The notes under the pieces: generated by a model
What the model saw: only the letters and a program-made list of their open reading frames with translations
The model's database searches: none
Told to the model about the DNA's origin: nothing
DNA from: an uncultured Chryseobacterium sp.
GTDB taxonomy: Bacteria > Bacteroidota > Bacteroidia > Flavobacteriales > Weeksellaceae
DNA: 64,000 nt
Direction: 5' to 3'
Assembly (NCBI GenBank): GCA_913775525.1
Contig: CAJYLH010000044.1
Span: 57,022-121,021 of the forward strand
Position numbers and translations under genes: made by a program
In this document: positions 49,365-59,331 of the stretch, piece by piece
How positions within the stretch are numbered: the first letter of the stretch is position 1
Layout of the letters: every line of letters begins with the position of its first letter

Positions 49365-51749
49365 ATGGAGGTGAGCGAGAACTGTTTTCATTGTGGTCAA
49401 GGGATAGAAAAAGAAAGAATTTTATTCGATGAAAAGACTTTCTGCTGCAACGGTTGTAAGTCTGTCTACGAAATTCTGAACACCAATAATCTTACTAATT
49501 TTTACGAACTTAATAAAAGAGCAGGAATCCGCCCGGGTGATGAAAACACTTCTCAGTTTGACTATCTGGATACCCCTGAAATTTTTGAAAAAGTGACCGA
49601 TTTCTCGGAAGGCGATACCAGCCTGGTCACCTTCAAGATTCCGGTGATCCACTGTTCTTCCTGTATCTGGCTTCTGGAAAGCCTCCATACCCTGAATAAG
49701 AACATCAAATATTCACAGGTTAATTTTACCCGGAAGACTTTACAGATCTCCTTCAACCATAAGGAATTGAAATTAAGCGAACTTGCCAATTTCCTGACAA
49801 ACCTCGGTTACAAGCCGGCGATTAGCCTTGAAACAGCTGATAAAAACGTTGACCACCTGGACAAATCGCTTCTCGTCAAGTTTGCCATTGCCGGTTTTGC
49901 TTTCGGAAACGGAATGTTCCTGGCATTTCCCGAATACATTGGCGGCGAAGATTACTGGATGGAGCATTACAAAGGGCTTTTCAGGACCCTGATGTTTTTA
50001 CTGGCCTGCCCGGTCGTATTTTATTCTGCTTCAGATTATTACAAATCGGCCTGGTACGGCCTGAAAAATAAGATTGTCAATATTGACGTGCCGATCGTAC
50101 TGGGAATCCTGGTCCTTTTCGGAAGAAGCGTCTATGAAATCGCTACGGATTACGGTCCCGGTTATTTTGACACGCTGTGTGGCCTTCTGTTCTTTATGCT
50201 GATGGGGAAAATTTTCCAGAAAAGGACCTACAACGCGCTTTCCTATGACAGGGATTATAAATCCTTCTATCCTATCGCAGTGACGAAGGTAGATTTCAAT
50301 GGAAAACAGGACAATATCCTGCTTTCTGAAATCAAAGTCGGTGACAGGATCCTGGTACGGAACCAGGAGATCATCCCTGTAGATGCGATCCTGATCAGCG
50401 GAGAAGGAAATATTGACAACAGCTTTATTACCGGTGAAAGTGTAAGCATCAGCAAACAGCCGGGAGACAAAATTTTTGCCGGAGGAAAGCAGATTGGGTC
50501 TTCGCTTGAGCTGGAGGTGATTAAAAATGTGGACCAGAGCTACCTGACCCAGCTGTGGAACAAGGAGGCATTCAAAAAGCATGAAACAGGGCTTGATACA
50601 TTAACGAATAATATCAGCAAATACTTTACGTTCATCATTTTAGGCATTGCCTTAATTTCCGGGATCTACTGGTCATTCATTGATCTGGAAAAGATGTTCC
50701 AGGTAATTTCCGCCATCCTGATCATCGCCTGTCCATGTGCACTTGCATTATCAGCACCATTTACATTCGGACACATCATGAGGATCCTGGGAAGGAATAA
50801 GTTTTACGTCAAAGACACCCTGACGATTGAGAAGATTGCGAAACTGGATACTGTAGTTTTTGATAAAACAGGAACCATCACCCAGCGCAAAAAATCGAAT
50901 ATCAGGTATGAAGGTGCTGAGATCAGCGAATTCGACCTGCTGAACATCAAAACACTGCTTAAGAACTCTAACCATCCGCTGTCAAAATCCCTGTATGAAT
51001 TTGTAGACGTCAGCGACGACTATTTCCCTGTAGAAAACTTCACAGAAATCTCAGGGAAAGGATATGAGGCAGAGGTGCGAAGCAACAGGTATACAATTGG
51101 TTCTGCAAAATACAACGGGCAGGAATCGAAGAATCTGGAAACAGCTGTCTACATCAGTAAAAATAACGAATATGTCGGGAAGTTCATTTTTAAAAATGAA
51201 TACCGTAAAAACCTGAAAGCCCTTTTCAGCAGGCTTACGGCCTACAAAATATTCATCCTGAGCGGAGATAATGCTTCAGAAGAAAACCAGCTGAAAGAGC
51301 TCATCCCGAACTGTGAGGGCATGGCATTCAATCAAAACCCTGAAGACAAGCTGAACTATATTCAGGAACTCCAGGCCCGGAACCTTAAAGTGGCGATGTT
51401 GGGCGACGGGCTTAACGATGCCGGAGCCCTTAAACAGAGCAATGTGGGAATCGCTATTTCCGATGACACAAATACATTTACGCCTTCCTCAGATGTCATC
51501 ATGGACGGAGACAAAGTGGTGCATTTGGATCACTACTTGAATGTCTGCAAAGGCTCCATCACTATTGTGAAAATGACATTCATAATTAGTTTTCTTTACA
51601 ATATTGTTGGATTAAGTTACGCTGTAACAGGCCATATGCATCCGCTTTTTGCTGCGATCATCATGCCGATCAGCTCTATAACCGTCGTGACATTTACGAC
51701 ACTTTCCACCTGGATCCTGGGAAGGAAATATTTCAGAAAACACGCTTGA
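49365..51749 (+). CDS. ccoI: Copper-transporting P-type ATPase, CcoI/FixI type
   Basis: Exports copper to supply cbb3 oxidase assembly. The 794-residue protein has an N-terminal cysteine-rich part (CFHCGQG, CCNGCKSVYE), a heavy-metal-binding motif (CSSCIWLLES), membrane segments, CPC at residues 456-458 in the channel, the phosphorylation site DKTGT and the hinge GDGLNDAGAL. The ATG at 49365 is preferred over 49287, which would add residues before the first cysteine region. It is the first gene of the cco cluster. Confidence 0.92.
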   Translation: MEVSENCFHCGQGIEKERILFDEKTFCCNGCKSVYEILNTNNLTNFYELNKRAGIRPGDENTSQFDYLDTPEIFEKVTDFSEGDTSLVTFKIPVIHCSSCIWLLESLHTLNKNIKYSQVNFTRKTLQISFNHKELKLSELANFLTNLGYKPAISLETADKNVDHLDKSLLVKFAIAGFAFGNGMFLAFPEYIGGEDYWMEHYKGLFRTLMFLLACPVVFYSASDYYKSAWYGLKNKIVNIDVPIVLGILVLFGRSVYEIATDYGPGYFDTLCGLLFFMLMGKIFQKRTYNALSYDRDYKSFYPIAVTKVDFNGKQDNILLSEIKVGDRILVRNQEIIPVDAILISGEGNIDNSFITGESVSISKQPGDKIFAGGKQIGSSLELEVIKNVDQSYLTQLWNKEAFKKHETGLDTLTNNISKYFTFIILGIALISGIYWSFIDLEKMFQVISAILIIACPCALALSAPFTFGHIMRILGRNKFYVKDTLTIEKIAKLDTVVFDKTGTITQRKKSNIRYEGAEISEFDLLNIKTLLKNSNHPLSKSLYEFVDVSDDYFPVENFTEISGKGYEAEVRSNRYTIGSAKYNGQESKNLETAVYISKNNEYVGKFIFKNEYRKNLKALFSRLTAYKIFILSGDNASEENQLKELIPNCEGMAFNQNPEDKLNYIQELQARNLKVAMLGDGLNDAGALKQSNVGIAISDDTNTFTPSSDVIMDGDKVVHLDHYLNVCKGSITIVKMTFIISFLYNIVGLSYAVTGHMHPLFAAIIMPISSITVVTFTTLSTWILGRKYFRKHA

Positions 51750-51797
51750 AAGCCCGTTATTTAGACTGATTTTAAATTAGCCAAAAGCGCTATTTCG

Positions 51798-51809
51798 TGA
51801 TGAATATCA
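51798..51809 (+). promoter_or_regulatory. Crp/Fnr-like palindrome before ccoS
   Basis: TGATGAATATCA is the core of the Fnr consensus TTGAT-N4-ATCAA, with 4 bp spacing. Two TAnnTTTG boxes lie downstream at 51821-51828 and 51845-51852, and a TTG 16 bp before the second. A Crp/Fnr gene is 2.5 kb away. Confidence 0.5.
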
Positions 51810-51844
51810 TTATTTTTCATTAAATTTGAAACCCGAAAATAGGT

Positions 51845-51852
51845 TAATTTTG
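51845..51852 (+). promoter_or_regulatory. Candidate -7 box of the ccoS operon
   Basis: TAATTTTG with a TTG 16 bp upstream (51826-51828), 9 bp before the ccoS ATG. The alternative box is at 51821-51828. Confidence 0.4.
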
Positions 51853-51860
51853 TTATCCAA

Positions 51861-52085
51861 ATGGATATTCTATATTTAATGATCCTGTGCAGTGTTTCCT
51901 TGGCTGCAGTTTTCCTGGTGGTTTTCATTATTAACGCCAGAAAAGGACAGTTTGAAGATGACGAATCACCGGCTGTAAGGATTCTCTTTGATTCTGATGA
52001 AATTAAGGAAGAAAAGGAGAATGATGACGAGAATCATAGTGATGAAAAGCAAGAAAAAAGTAAAATTGAAGATAAAAGTGAATAG
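51861..52085 (+). CDS. ccoS: cbb3 oxidase assembly protein CcoS
   Basis: A 74-residue protein needed for copper and heme insertion into the cbb3 oxidase. A single membrane segment (about residues 3-24) is followed by a tail with ARKGQFEDDESPAVRILFDS, which is the family signature. A very acidic and lysine-rich tail ends it. It is 5 bp before ccoNO. Confidence 0.9.
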   Translation: MDILYLMILCSVSLAAVFLVVFIINARKGQFEDDESPAVRILFDSDEIKEEKENDDENHSDEKQEKSKIEDKSE

Positions 52086-52090
52086 TTGAT

Positions 52091-54352
52091 ATGGAAACAC
52101 AAAAGTTTAGTTATGATAACAGTATTGTCCGGGCGTTTTTGTACGCGACCGTGACTTTCGGGATCATAGGATTCTTATTCGGGCTGACGGCGGCGCTGAT
52201 GCTTTTCTACCCGGAGCTTCCGGAATTTTTATTCGGGACGGACGATACGACCATCAGGAGTCTGGCTTCCGGTAATATTCAGGGACTGATTAATACACAG
52301 GGAGCGTTCGGATTCGGAAGAATCAGGATGCTGCACACCACGACTGTAATTTTCGCCTTTGTTTGTAACAGTGTATTTGTGGGGGTATATTACTCGCTGC
52401 AAAGACTGCTTAAAACAAGGATGTACAGCGATACATTGTCATGGATCCATTTCTGGTCATGGCAGATCATGATCATTGCGGCTTACATTACATTCTTTAT
52501 GGGGATCAACACCTCAAAAGAATATGCAGAGCACGAATGGCCGATTGATATTTTAATTGCATTTTCATGGATCGTGTTCGGTATCAACATGTTCATGACG
52601 ATTGCCAGAAGAAGGGTACGACACATCTACGTGGCGATCTGGTTCTATATCGGAACATGGATTGCTGTAGTGATGCTGCATATATTCAACAACCTGGAAG
52701 TTCCGTTGTCTTTCACCGGATGGAAGTCTTATTCTGCTTATGCAGGGGTAAAAGATGCCATTGTACAGTGGTGGTACGGACACAACGCGGTAGCTTTCAT
52801 CCTTACTACGCCTGTTTTGGGTCTGATGTATTACTTCCTTCCTAAAGCAGCTGACAGACCGGTATTCTCCTATAAACTGTCGATCATCCACTTCTGGTCA
52901 CTGATCTTCGTTTACATCTGGGCCGGGCCTCACCACCTTCAGTACACTGCACTTCCTGCATGGGCTCAGGCAGTGGGAACAGGATTCTCCATCATGCTGA
53001 TTGCGCCATCCTGGGGAGGAATGCTGAACGGTCTCCTTACATTAAGGGGAGCATGGGATAAGGTAAGGGAAAACCCGATCCTTAAGTTCTTTGTCGTAGC
53101 GGTGACCTGCTATGGTATGGCCACTTTTGAAGGTCCGCTTTTAGCGACTAAAAACATCAATAAAATCGGTCACTTTACCGACTGGGTTATCGGTCACGTT
53201 CACTTAGGAGCGTTAGGCTGGAACGGTTTCATGGCTTTCGGGGTTATCTATTACCTGATCCCGATCCTTTGGAGAACGAAACTGTATTCGACGAAAATGG
53301 CCAACTGGCATTTCTGGCTGGGTACTTTAGGGATCATCTTCTATGCGGTACCAATGTACATTTCAGGATTTACACAAGGATTGATGTGGAAACAGTTCAA
53401 CCCGGACGGAACCCTTGTTTGGAAAAACTGGTTAGATACGGTAACTGCGATCATCCCTTACTTCAAAATGAGATTCGTAGGAGGATTCCTGTATTTCTCA
53501 GGAGGGATTTTAATGGTGATCAACCTTATTGCAACGGCAAGAAAAGGATCATTCCAGAAAGAAGTGCCTGCAGAAGCACCTGCTTTGGCTAACATCAGCG
53601 GAAAACGTAAAGAAGGAGAAGGAACTCACCTTTGGCTGGAAAGAACTCCGGCGATCATGGGTATCCTGTCTTTATTAACGATATCTATAGGAAGTATGGT
53701 AGAGATTATCCCTACCCTATCCTTAAAGAAAAGTGTACCGACCATTTCAGCCGTGAAACCTTATTCACCGCTTGAACTCGAAGGTAGAGATATTTACATC
53801 CGTGAAGCATGTAACTCATGTCACTCTCAGATGGTAAGACCATTCAGGGATGAGATTGTAAGGTTCAACGGTAAAAACGGGCAGTATTCAAAAGCCGGGG
53901 AATTCGTATATGACAGGCCATTCTTATGGGGATCCAAGAGAACTGGACCGGATTTACAGAGATTAGGAGGTAAATATCCTAGTTCTTGGCATTATAAGCA
54001 TATGTATAATCCAAGATCGACGTCTGCAGGTTCCATTATGCCACGTTTTCCTTGGTTAATTGCCAATAACCTAGACAGATCTAAGATGGTAGACAAAATG
54101 GTTCTGATGAAAAATGTCTTTGATGTTCCATACACCAGAGCTGAAATTGATTCTGCCAGCTCATGGGCAAACAACCAATCTTCAAAAATCGTAAGAGATA
54201 TTATGTCTGAAGCTCCGGATTTGAAGAATGCATATGCTAAGAGACCTCAAGGCGAACTGGAGAAGAAAGAGATCGTAGCATTGATCGCTTACCTTCAACG
54301 ATTGGGTACGGATATCAAAACAACCGAGATTAAAACAGCAAGCAATAATTAA
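52091..54352 (+). CDS. ccoN: Fused cbb3 cytochrome oxidase subunits I and II (CcoNO)
   Basis: A 753-residue fusion of CcoN and CcoO. The N-terminal roughly 480 residues are the heme-copper core with 12 membrane segments; the metal ligands lie in HTTTVIFAF, WYGHNAVAF, WAGPHHLQY and IGHVHLGALGW. A C-terminal part contains the cytochrome c of CcoO with one CxxCH at residues 574-578 (CNSCHSQMVRP). In Proteobacteria the two are separate genes; a fused form is typical of Bacteroidota. It reduces oxygen at low concentration and pumps protons. Confidence 0.95.
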   Translation: METQKFSYDNSIVRAFLYATVTFGIIGFLFGLTAALMLFYPELPEFLFGTDDTTIRSLASGNIQGLINTQGAFGFGRIRMLHTTTVIFAFVCNSVFVGVYYSLQRLLKTRMYSDTLSWIHFWSWQIMIIAAYITFFMGINTSKEYAEHEWPIDILIAFSWIVFGINMFMTIARRRVRHIYVAIWFYIGTWIAVVMLHIFNNLEVPLSFTGWKSYSAYAGVKDAIVQWWYGHNAVAFILTTPVLGLMYYFLPKAADRPVFSYKLSIIHFWSLIFVYIWAGPHHLQYTALPAWAQAVGTGFSIMLIAPSWGGMLNGLLTLRGAWDKVRENPILKFFVVAVTCYGMATFEGPLLATKNINKIGHFTDWVIGHVHLGALGWNGFMAFGVIYYLIPILWRTKLYSTKMANWHFWLGTLGIIFYAVPMYISGFTQGLMWKQFNPDGTLVWKNWLDTVTAIIPYFKMRFVGGFLYFSGGILMVINLIATARKGSFQKEVPAEAPALANISGKRKEGEGTHLWLERTPAIMGILSLLTISIGSMVEIIPTLSLKKSVPTISAVKPYSPLELEGRDIYIREACNSCHSQMVRPFRDEIVRFNGKNGQYSKAGEFVYDRPFLWGSKRTGPDLQRLGGKYPSSWHYKHMYNPRSTSAGSIMPRFPWLIANNLDRSKMVDKMVLMKNVFDVPYTRAEIDSASSWANNQSSKIVRDIMSEAPDLKNAYAKRPQGELEKKEIVALIAYLQRLGTDIKTTEIKTASNN

Positions 54353-54369
54353 CATTAAAAGGTTCAAGC

Positions 54370-54567
54370 ATGATTCCTCAGAACTTTAAAGATATATTAT
54401 CCAATACAGACAATGCTGGTTTTTACCAGACGCTGGCTCTGATTTTCTTTATGCTGTTCTTCGTAGCGCTGGTGATCTATGTATTCAGCAGACCAAAGAA
54501 ATACTACCGCGAAGAAGAAGAAGCACCTCTGCAGGATGATAAGGATGAATTGAATTCAAAAAATTAA
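54370..54567 (+). CDS. ccoQ: CcoQ-like small cbb3 subunit
   Basis: A 65-residue protein with one membrane segment (about residues 22-40), then VFSRPKKYYREEEEAP and a hydrophilic tail. Its length, position between ccoNO and ccoP and layout match CcoQ, which stabilises the oxidase. Sequence similarity to other CcoQ proteins is weak, as usual. Confidence 0.8.
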   Translation: MIPQNFKDILSNTDNAGFYQTLALIFFMLFFVALVIYVFSRPKKYYREEEEAPLQDDKDELNSKN

Positions 54568-54576
54568 ACAACCATT

Positions 54577-55458
54577 ATGAAACAAAGGACACCGGTTTTC
54601 GTAAACATTTTAATAATAATCGGACTTTTAATAGTTTTTTATTATCTGTTTGTACAGAGCTACTCGTTTTTAGGTTCACCATATTTCTGGGGGACAGTGG
54701 TTATCGCAGGTATTTTAGCCTATATCCACAGCGCCATTGGTGACCTGATCGAAAACAATAAATTCAAAAGGTTATCACAGGAGGAAAAGGCTGCTTACCT
54801 GGCTGAGAAAAGAATCCCGTATTTCAAAAGACTGTATGATGCTGCCTTTAAGAAGCAGACTGCGTCTGAGGAAAAAGATATCCTTATCGACCATGGTTTC
54901 GATGGAATCATGGAGCTGGACAACCAATTGCCGAAATGGTGGGTAGGTTTATTCTACTTTGGGACTGCTTTTTGTATTCTGTATGTAGCAGCTTATTCTT
55001 TCACCGATTTTGCTCACCCTATCAATGAGTATGAAATTGAATATAAAGAACAGATTGCCAGTATCGCAGAGTATGAAAAGAGCCAGCCTCCTGTAACAAT
55101 TGAAACGGCTAAGTATTCAGCCGATAATATTGCAGATGGTAAAGAGCTGTTCAAGACCAACTGTGCATCATGTCACGGTGAAGACGGACGCGGAGGAATC
55201 GGCCCTAACCTTACGGATAACTACTGGATCAACCAGCCTGAGAAGACGTTATTTAAAAACGTTTTCCATATGGACTGGAACGGTTCTCCAAATAACCCTG
55301 CGATGAGAGCATTCGGTAAAAACGGAGAGGTTTCCGGAGCAGAAATTGAAAAGATTGCTGCTTATGTATACCACATCAACCAGGAACAGCCTCCGATTAC
55401 CCCTGCTCAGGGCGGAGCCGCTCCTCAGGGAACAGAAGCACATTGGGAAAAAGAATAA
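54577..55458 (+). CDS. ccoP: cbb3 oxidase subunit CcoP with a single heme site
   Basis: A 293-residue subunit with two membrane segments in the N-terminal half (about residues 8-30 and 125-145). The C-terminal periplasmic domain has one CxxCH at residues 196-200 (CASCHGEDGRGG), and the methionine ligand is probably in NPAMRAFG. Proteobacterial CcoP has two hemes; only one CxxCH is seen here. The tail is rich in P, A and G. It is 10 bp after ccoQ. Confidence 0.92.
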   Translation: MKQRTPVFVNILIIIGLLIVFYYLFVQSYSFLGSPYFWGTVVIAGILAYIHSAIGDLIENNKFKRLSQEEKAAYLAEKRIPYFKRLYDAAFKKQTASEEKDILIDHGFDGIMELDNQLPKWWVGLFYFGTAFCILYVAAYSFTDFAHPINEYEIEYKEQIASIAEYEKSQPPVTIETAKYSADNIADGKELFKTNCASCHGEDGRGGIGPNLTDNYWINQPEKTLFKNVFHMDWNGSPNNPAMRAFGKNGEVSGAEIEKIAAYVYHINQEQPPITPAQGGAAPQGTEAHWEKE

Positions 55459-55556
55459 TTTAAATTTAAATTAGAAACCTATGAAAACATAATTTGTTAT
55501 TAGAAGAAAAAATAGTAACGAATTATGTTTTTTCATTTTTAAATAGACCATATAAC

Positions 55557-57011
55557 ATGTCAAACATAGAAGAAGTAGAAGTACGCGGCGGACAGGGCCA
55601 GGTTCTGGAACCTGAGACATACAGGGATTCTATAGGAACTATGGAACAATCCGGAAAGAGGAAATGGGTCTTTCCGCGCAAACCCAAAGGTAAATTTACC
55701 AATTACAGAAATATCGTAAGCTATCTTTTATTAGCGGTTTATTTCTTAACTCCATTCATAAGCATCAACGGAAACCCATTCCTGTTGTTTGATGTCATAG
55801 ACCGGGAATTTTATATATTCGGACAGCCTTTCTATCCACAGGACTTTTTTATTCTGACATTGGGTGCCATCGCATCCCTGATATTCATTATTGTATTTAC
55901 GATTGCTTTCGGAAGAATTTTCTGCGGGTGGATATGCCCTCAGACAATTTTTCTGGAGTTTATTTTCCGTAAGATAGAGTATGCCATTGAAGGGGACAGA
56001 AACAAGCAGATGAAACTTGATCGGCAGGAATGGAATAGTGAGAAGATATGGAAGCGGAGCCTTAAATGGAGTATTTATATTGTGATTTCACTGATCATAA
56101 CACATTTCATGTTCATGTACATCGTGGGTTACCGTGAAGTATTCAGGATTGTTTCTGAAGGGCCTTTTGCCCACCCGACGAATTTTATCGTTATGATCCT
56201 GTTCTCGGCAGCATTTTATTTTGTTTTTGCATGGTTCAGGGAACAGGTATGTACCCTGGTATGCCCGTACGGAAGATTACAAGGCGTACTGATTGACAAG
56301 GATACAATTAATGTATTCTATGATTTCAACCGCGGAGAAAACAGGGCGAAATGGAGGAAAGGAGAAGACAGGAAAGCTGCCGGAAAAGGGGATTGTATCG
56401 ACTGCCATCAGTGTGTGGTTGTATGTCCTACCGGAATTGATATCAGGGACGGACAGCAGCTGGAATGCGTGAACTGTACCGCCTGTATCGATGCCTGCGA
56501 TGAAGTGATGGAAAAAGTAGGCTTACCTAAAGGCCTGATCCGTTATGCCTCGGAAAATGAAATTGAAAGGAAAAGCTCATTCCAGTTTACCGGCAGGATG
56601 AAAGGGTTTACCGTAATCCTGATCTTCCTGATGGGATTCCTGGGGTATTTGCTGTACAACCGGGGCGAAATGGAAGCTAAATTCATCAAGCCTGCTGGAA
56701 GCACATTCTTTGTAAGAGACGGCAAGATTACCAATACCTACAATTATACATTCCTCAATAAGACGAATGATAAGAAGATTGTAACCGTAAAAGTTATTGA
56801 ACCTTCCCATGGCGAGATTACGTACAGTGCCTCGAGCAAAATACAGGTAGACCGGGATAAAATATCCAAAGGAACCATTAATATCAGCTTCCCGGAAAGC
56901 GAGATGAAGCTGTCTAAGCAGAATATTACTATCGGTGTTTATGATATGAAAGGTAATCTGATCGATTCTTACCAGACGTATTTTGAAGGACCGTTTAAAT
57001 TGCAATTTTAA
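55557..57011 (+). CDS. ccoG: cbb3 oxidase accessory protein CcoG
   Basis: A 484-residue membrane protein that reduces copper for insertion into the oxidase. It has membrane-embedded cysteines in FCGWICPQTIF and CTLVCPYGRL, and two ferredoxin-type clusters in CIDCHQCVVVCPTG and CVNCTACIDACDEV. The C-terminal Ig-like domain has periplasmic character. The ATG at 55557 (MSNIEEVEVRGG) is preferred because an upstream start at 55494 adds 21 unrelated residues. It begins 98 bp after ccoP. Confidence 0.93.
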   Translation: MSNIEEVEVRGGQGQVLEPETYRDSIGTMEQSGKRKWVFPRKPKGKFTNYRNIVSYLLLAVYFLTPFISINGNPFLLFDVIDREFYIFGQPFYPQDFFILTLGAIASLIFIIVFTIAFGRIFCGWICPQTIFLEFIFRKIEYAIEGDRNKQMKLDRQEWNSEKIWKRSLKWSIYIVISLIITHFMFMYIVGYREVFRIVSEGPFAHPTNFIVMILFSAAFYFVFAWFREQVCTLVCPYGRLQGVLIDKDTINVFYDFNRGENRAKWRKGEDRKAAGKGDCIDCHQCVVVCPTGIDIRDGQQLECVNCTACIDACDEVMEKVGLPKGLIRYASENEIERKSSFQFTGRMKGFTVILIFLMGFLGYLLYNRGEMEAKFIKPAGSTFFVRDGKITNTYNYTFLNKTNDKKIVTVKVIEPSHGEITYSASSKIQVDRDKISKGTINISFPESEMKLSKQNITIGVYDMKGNLIDSYQTYFEGPFKLQF

Positions 57012-57020
57012 GTTTTAAAC

Positions 57021-57473
57021 ATGAAAAATTTTAGTTGGGGCCACGGTGTGGTTATCGCACTGGCAGCCTTTATGATTTTTATACTTTCCATGATGTTTCT
57101 GTTTCCTAACGGTCAGAAAAATTCTGAAATGGTAACGGACAACTATTATGAGGAAGAATTAAAATACCAGGATGTTATCGATGCCAAGAAAAGAGCGGAT
57201 CAGCTGGAAGAAAAGCCACAGTATTCGCAGAATACAAGCGGCATAACGATATCATTTCCCAAAGACTACAACAATTCCAATACTACCGTTAAATTTGTTT
57301 TGAACAGAACAGATGACCAGAACCTGGATATAAAGAAATCTGTGCAACTTAATCAGGCACAGTCATTTATGATTCCGGCGCAGGTGCTGAAACCGGGGAA
57401 CTACACCCTGAGACTGATGTGGACTAAAGATAAGACCGACTACAGGATGGATTTTGATGTGATATGGAAATAG
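57021..57473 (+). CDS. ccoH: cbb3 accessory protein CcoH/FixH
   Basis: A 150-residue protein with one N-terminal membrane segment (about residues 9-29) and a periplasmic domain of the FixH type. The segment VTDNYYEEELKYQDVIDAKK is the family signature. It is needed for assembly or stability of the oxidase. Its last codons overlap the next start by 10 bp. Confidence 0.9.
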   Translation: MKNFSWGHGVVIALAAFMIFILSMMFLFPNGQKNSEMVTDNYYEEELKYQDVIDAKKRADQLEEKPQYSQNTSGITISFPKDYNNSNTTVKFVLNRTDDQNLDIKKSVQLNQAQSFMIPAQVLKPGNYTLRLMWTKDKTDYRMDFDVIWK

Positions 57474-58207
57474 CACTTATTGTATCAGCCATCGGACTGG
57501 GCTTTGCTTCAGGTTTCCATTGTGTGGGAATGTGCGGGCCTATTGCCCTGTCCATGGGTTTGACGAAAAAGCAGGCCACCAATTTCTATCTGCAGAACCT
57601 GACTTACCAGTTTGGGCGTATTTTCACTTATGCCCTTTTGGGCGCTGTTCTGGGGATCATCGGGGAAGGTTTTGAAATGGCCGGCATACAGCAGTACCTC
57701 ACCATTGCAGTAGGAATCATGCTGATCATCATGGCTGTATTCTCTTTCGGAGGAAAAGACTTTGCTTCCAGGATTCCATTCCTTTCCAAGTTTTTATTCT
57801 CCGTAAAATCGAATCTCGGAAGGCTGCTTCAAAAGGCGGACTATCGATCGAGATTTACGACCGGTATCCTAAACGGGTTCCTTCCGTGCGGAATGGTTTA
57901 TATGGCCCTTACGGCTAGTCTTGCCAGCGGCGGAATATGGCAGGGAGGCTTTTATATGGCTTTATTCGGATTGGGAACACTTCCGTTCATGTTTGCGGTA
58001 GTTCTGGTCGGCAACCTCATGAATCAGGCATTTAGGATCAAAGTCCTGAAAGCGGTTCCGATCGTGATGATCATACTCGGCGGTTTATTTATTGTCAGAG
58101 GTCTGGAACTGGGAATTCCTTATCTTTCTCCCCGGGCTGAAGCCATGAAAGTTTCAAATGATGATCACGGAAAACCAATGAATCACACAAATAATAATTG
58201 CCATTAA
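57464..58207 (+). CDS. Membrane protein of the TauE/SafE or DsbD-like group
   Basis: A 247-residue membrane protein with six hydrophobic segments. The N-terminal GFHCVGMCGPIALSMG carries two cysteines often found in cytochrome c biogenesis and copper-related transporters of this fold (DsbD/CcdA-like). In Bacteroidota it usually closes the cco cluster, as here, with a 10 bp overlap with ccoH. A role in copper or heme supply to the oxidase is probable. Confidence 0.85.
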   Translation: MEIALIVSAIGLGFASGFHCVGMCGPIALSMGLTKKQATNFYLQNLTYQFGRIFTYALLGAVLGIIGEGFEMAGIQQYLTIAVGIMLIIMAVFSFGGKDFASRIPFLSKFLFSVKSNLGRLLQKADYRSRFTTGILNGFLPCGMVYMALTASLASGGIWQGGFYMALFGLGTLPFMFAVVLVGNLMNQAFRIKVLKAVPIVMIILGGLFIVRGLELGIPYLSPRAEAMKVSNDDHGKPMNHTNNNCH

Positions 58208-58239
58208 ACTGTACGTACACAATCTTTAGAAACTAATCT

Positions 58240-59331
58240 TTACCATATTTTTTTATAATGATTAATTGCTTCTTGTTTAAGTTTGCTGGATGACCATTCT
58301 TCCCATTCGCCCGTGTATGGGTCATATCCACACTTCAATGGTTTAGATAAATCTAAAAAATTATCATTGATATAAGACTGTTCTGTAAAAGCTCGACAAT
58401 CTGTACATATATAACGAAATTCACAATCTTTACAAATACTTATACTATCCTTTGTAATATTCCAGTATTGCTTGAAATCTTGATGCATTAATGCTCTTTC
58501 TAATGTTATTTCCTTAATGTGTCCAAAACTTTGAGGCATTGCTGGACAATTTTTTATATTTCCATTGACGTCAATTGCTATTTTCTTGTTGAGACAGGAA
58601 TTATGATTTTTAGCCTCTAAAACCTTGGGAAGATTGGTTTGAAAATTATTAAATGTTATTCCACCGCAGAAACTAAAATTAGTATATTTCTTTTGAGAAA
58701 ATATTACTGAACAATATTTTATTCTTGATCTCATATTCATTTTTGCCGGTGCATTAAATAAAAATAAAGAAGTTAGCCTTTCAAATTTCTGGCTGATATG
58801 AGATATTATATTTTCAGAAATATAACTTGAATATGACGTAATTATTTCAACCGACTGTATTGTTGTATCATCGAAAAGCAGCTTTATATCATCGAAATCC
58901 TTCAGAACTAAATCTTCGTAACATACTAATGCTACAAATTTACAGCCTAATTTTTCTACTTGAGAGATAATTGTTTGGAGAGAGGATAATTCATTTTTTT
59001 TTAATTCAATAATTATATTTGAGATTCTTTCCGCACTCTGATATTCTAAATCTAAGTTAATAAACATATCAAATTCCTCACTACTGCAATAAAACCCATA
59101 TTCTTCCTGAAATAAAAAGTCCAAATACTCATCCAAGATCAATTTATTCTCTTTACCATAATCCTGGTAGATAGATATCAAACTTTCTTTTTTGTTGAGC
59201 CTTTCGATAATATCTGCTAATGAATTAGGAATGAAATCTGATTTTTCACGCTGAAGATCACTGATAAGAGATTGTGTATAACCTTTTGTTACAATGCAAT
59301 TGGAAAAGACTTTAAAATAATTATTATTCAT
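58240..59331 (-). CDS. gwsS: SPASM-domain peptide maturase of the grasp-with-spasm system
   Basis: A 363-residue protein. Its C-terminal SPASM domain has C246, then a glycine at 257 followed by C262, C300, C303, C309, C312 and C334 (CX15C, CX2CX5CX2C, C). SPASM domains hold auxiliary iron-sulfur clusters in peptide-modifying enzymes. The CX3CX2C motif of radical SAM proteins is absent from the N-terminal part. The first roughly 85 residues look like a winged-helix precursor-binding domain (LISDLQREKSDFIP, DEYLDFLFQEEYGFY), which is inference. It overlaps the 69-residue ORF by 4 bp and is the last gene of the cluster. Confidence 0.85.
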   Translation of the reverse strand: MNNNYFKVFSNCIVTKGYTQSLISDLQREKSDFIPNSLADIIERLNKKESLISIYQDYGKENKLILDEYLDFLFQEEYGFYCSSEEFDMFINLDLEYQSAERISNIIIELKKNELSSLQTIISQVEKLGCKFVALVCYEDLVLKDFDDIKLLFDDTTIQSVEIITSYSSYISENIISHISQKFERLTSLFLFNAPAKMNMRSRIKYCSVIFSQKKYTNFSFCGGITFNNFQTNLPKVLEAKNHNSCLNKKIAIDVNGNIKNCPAMPQSFGHIKEITLERALMHQDFKQYWNITKDSISICKDCEFRYICTDCRAFTEQSYINDNFLDLSKPLKCGYDPYTGEWEEWSSSKLKQEAINHYKKIW

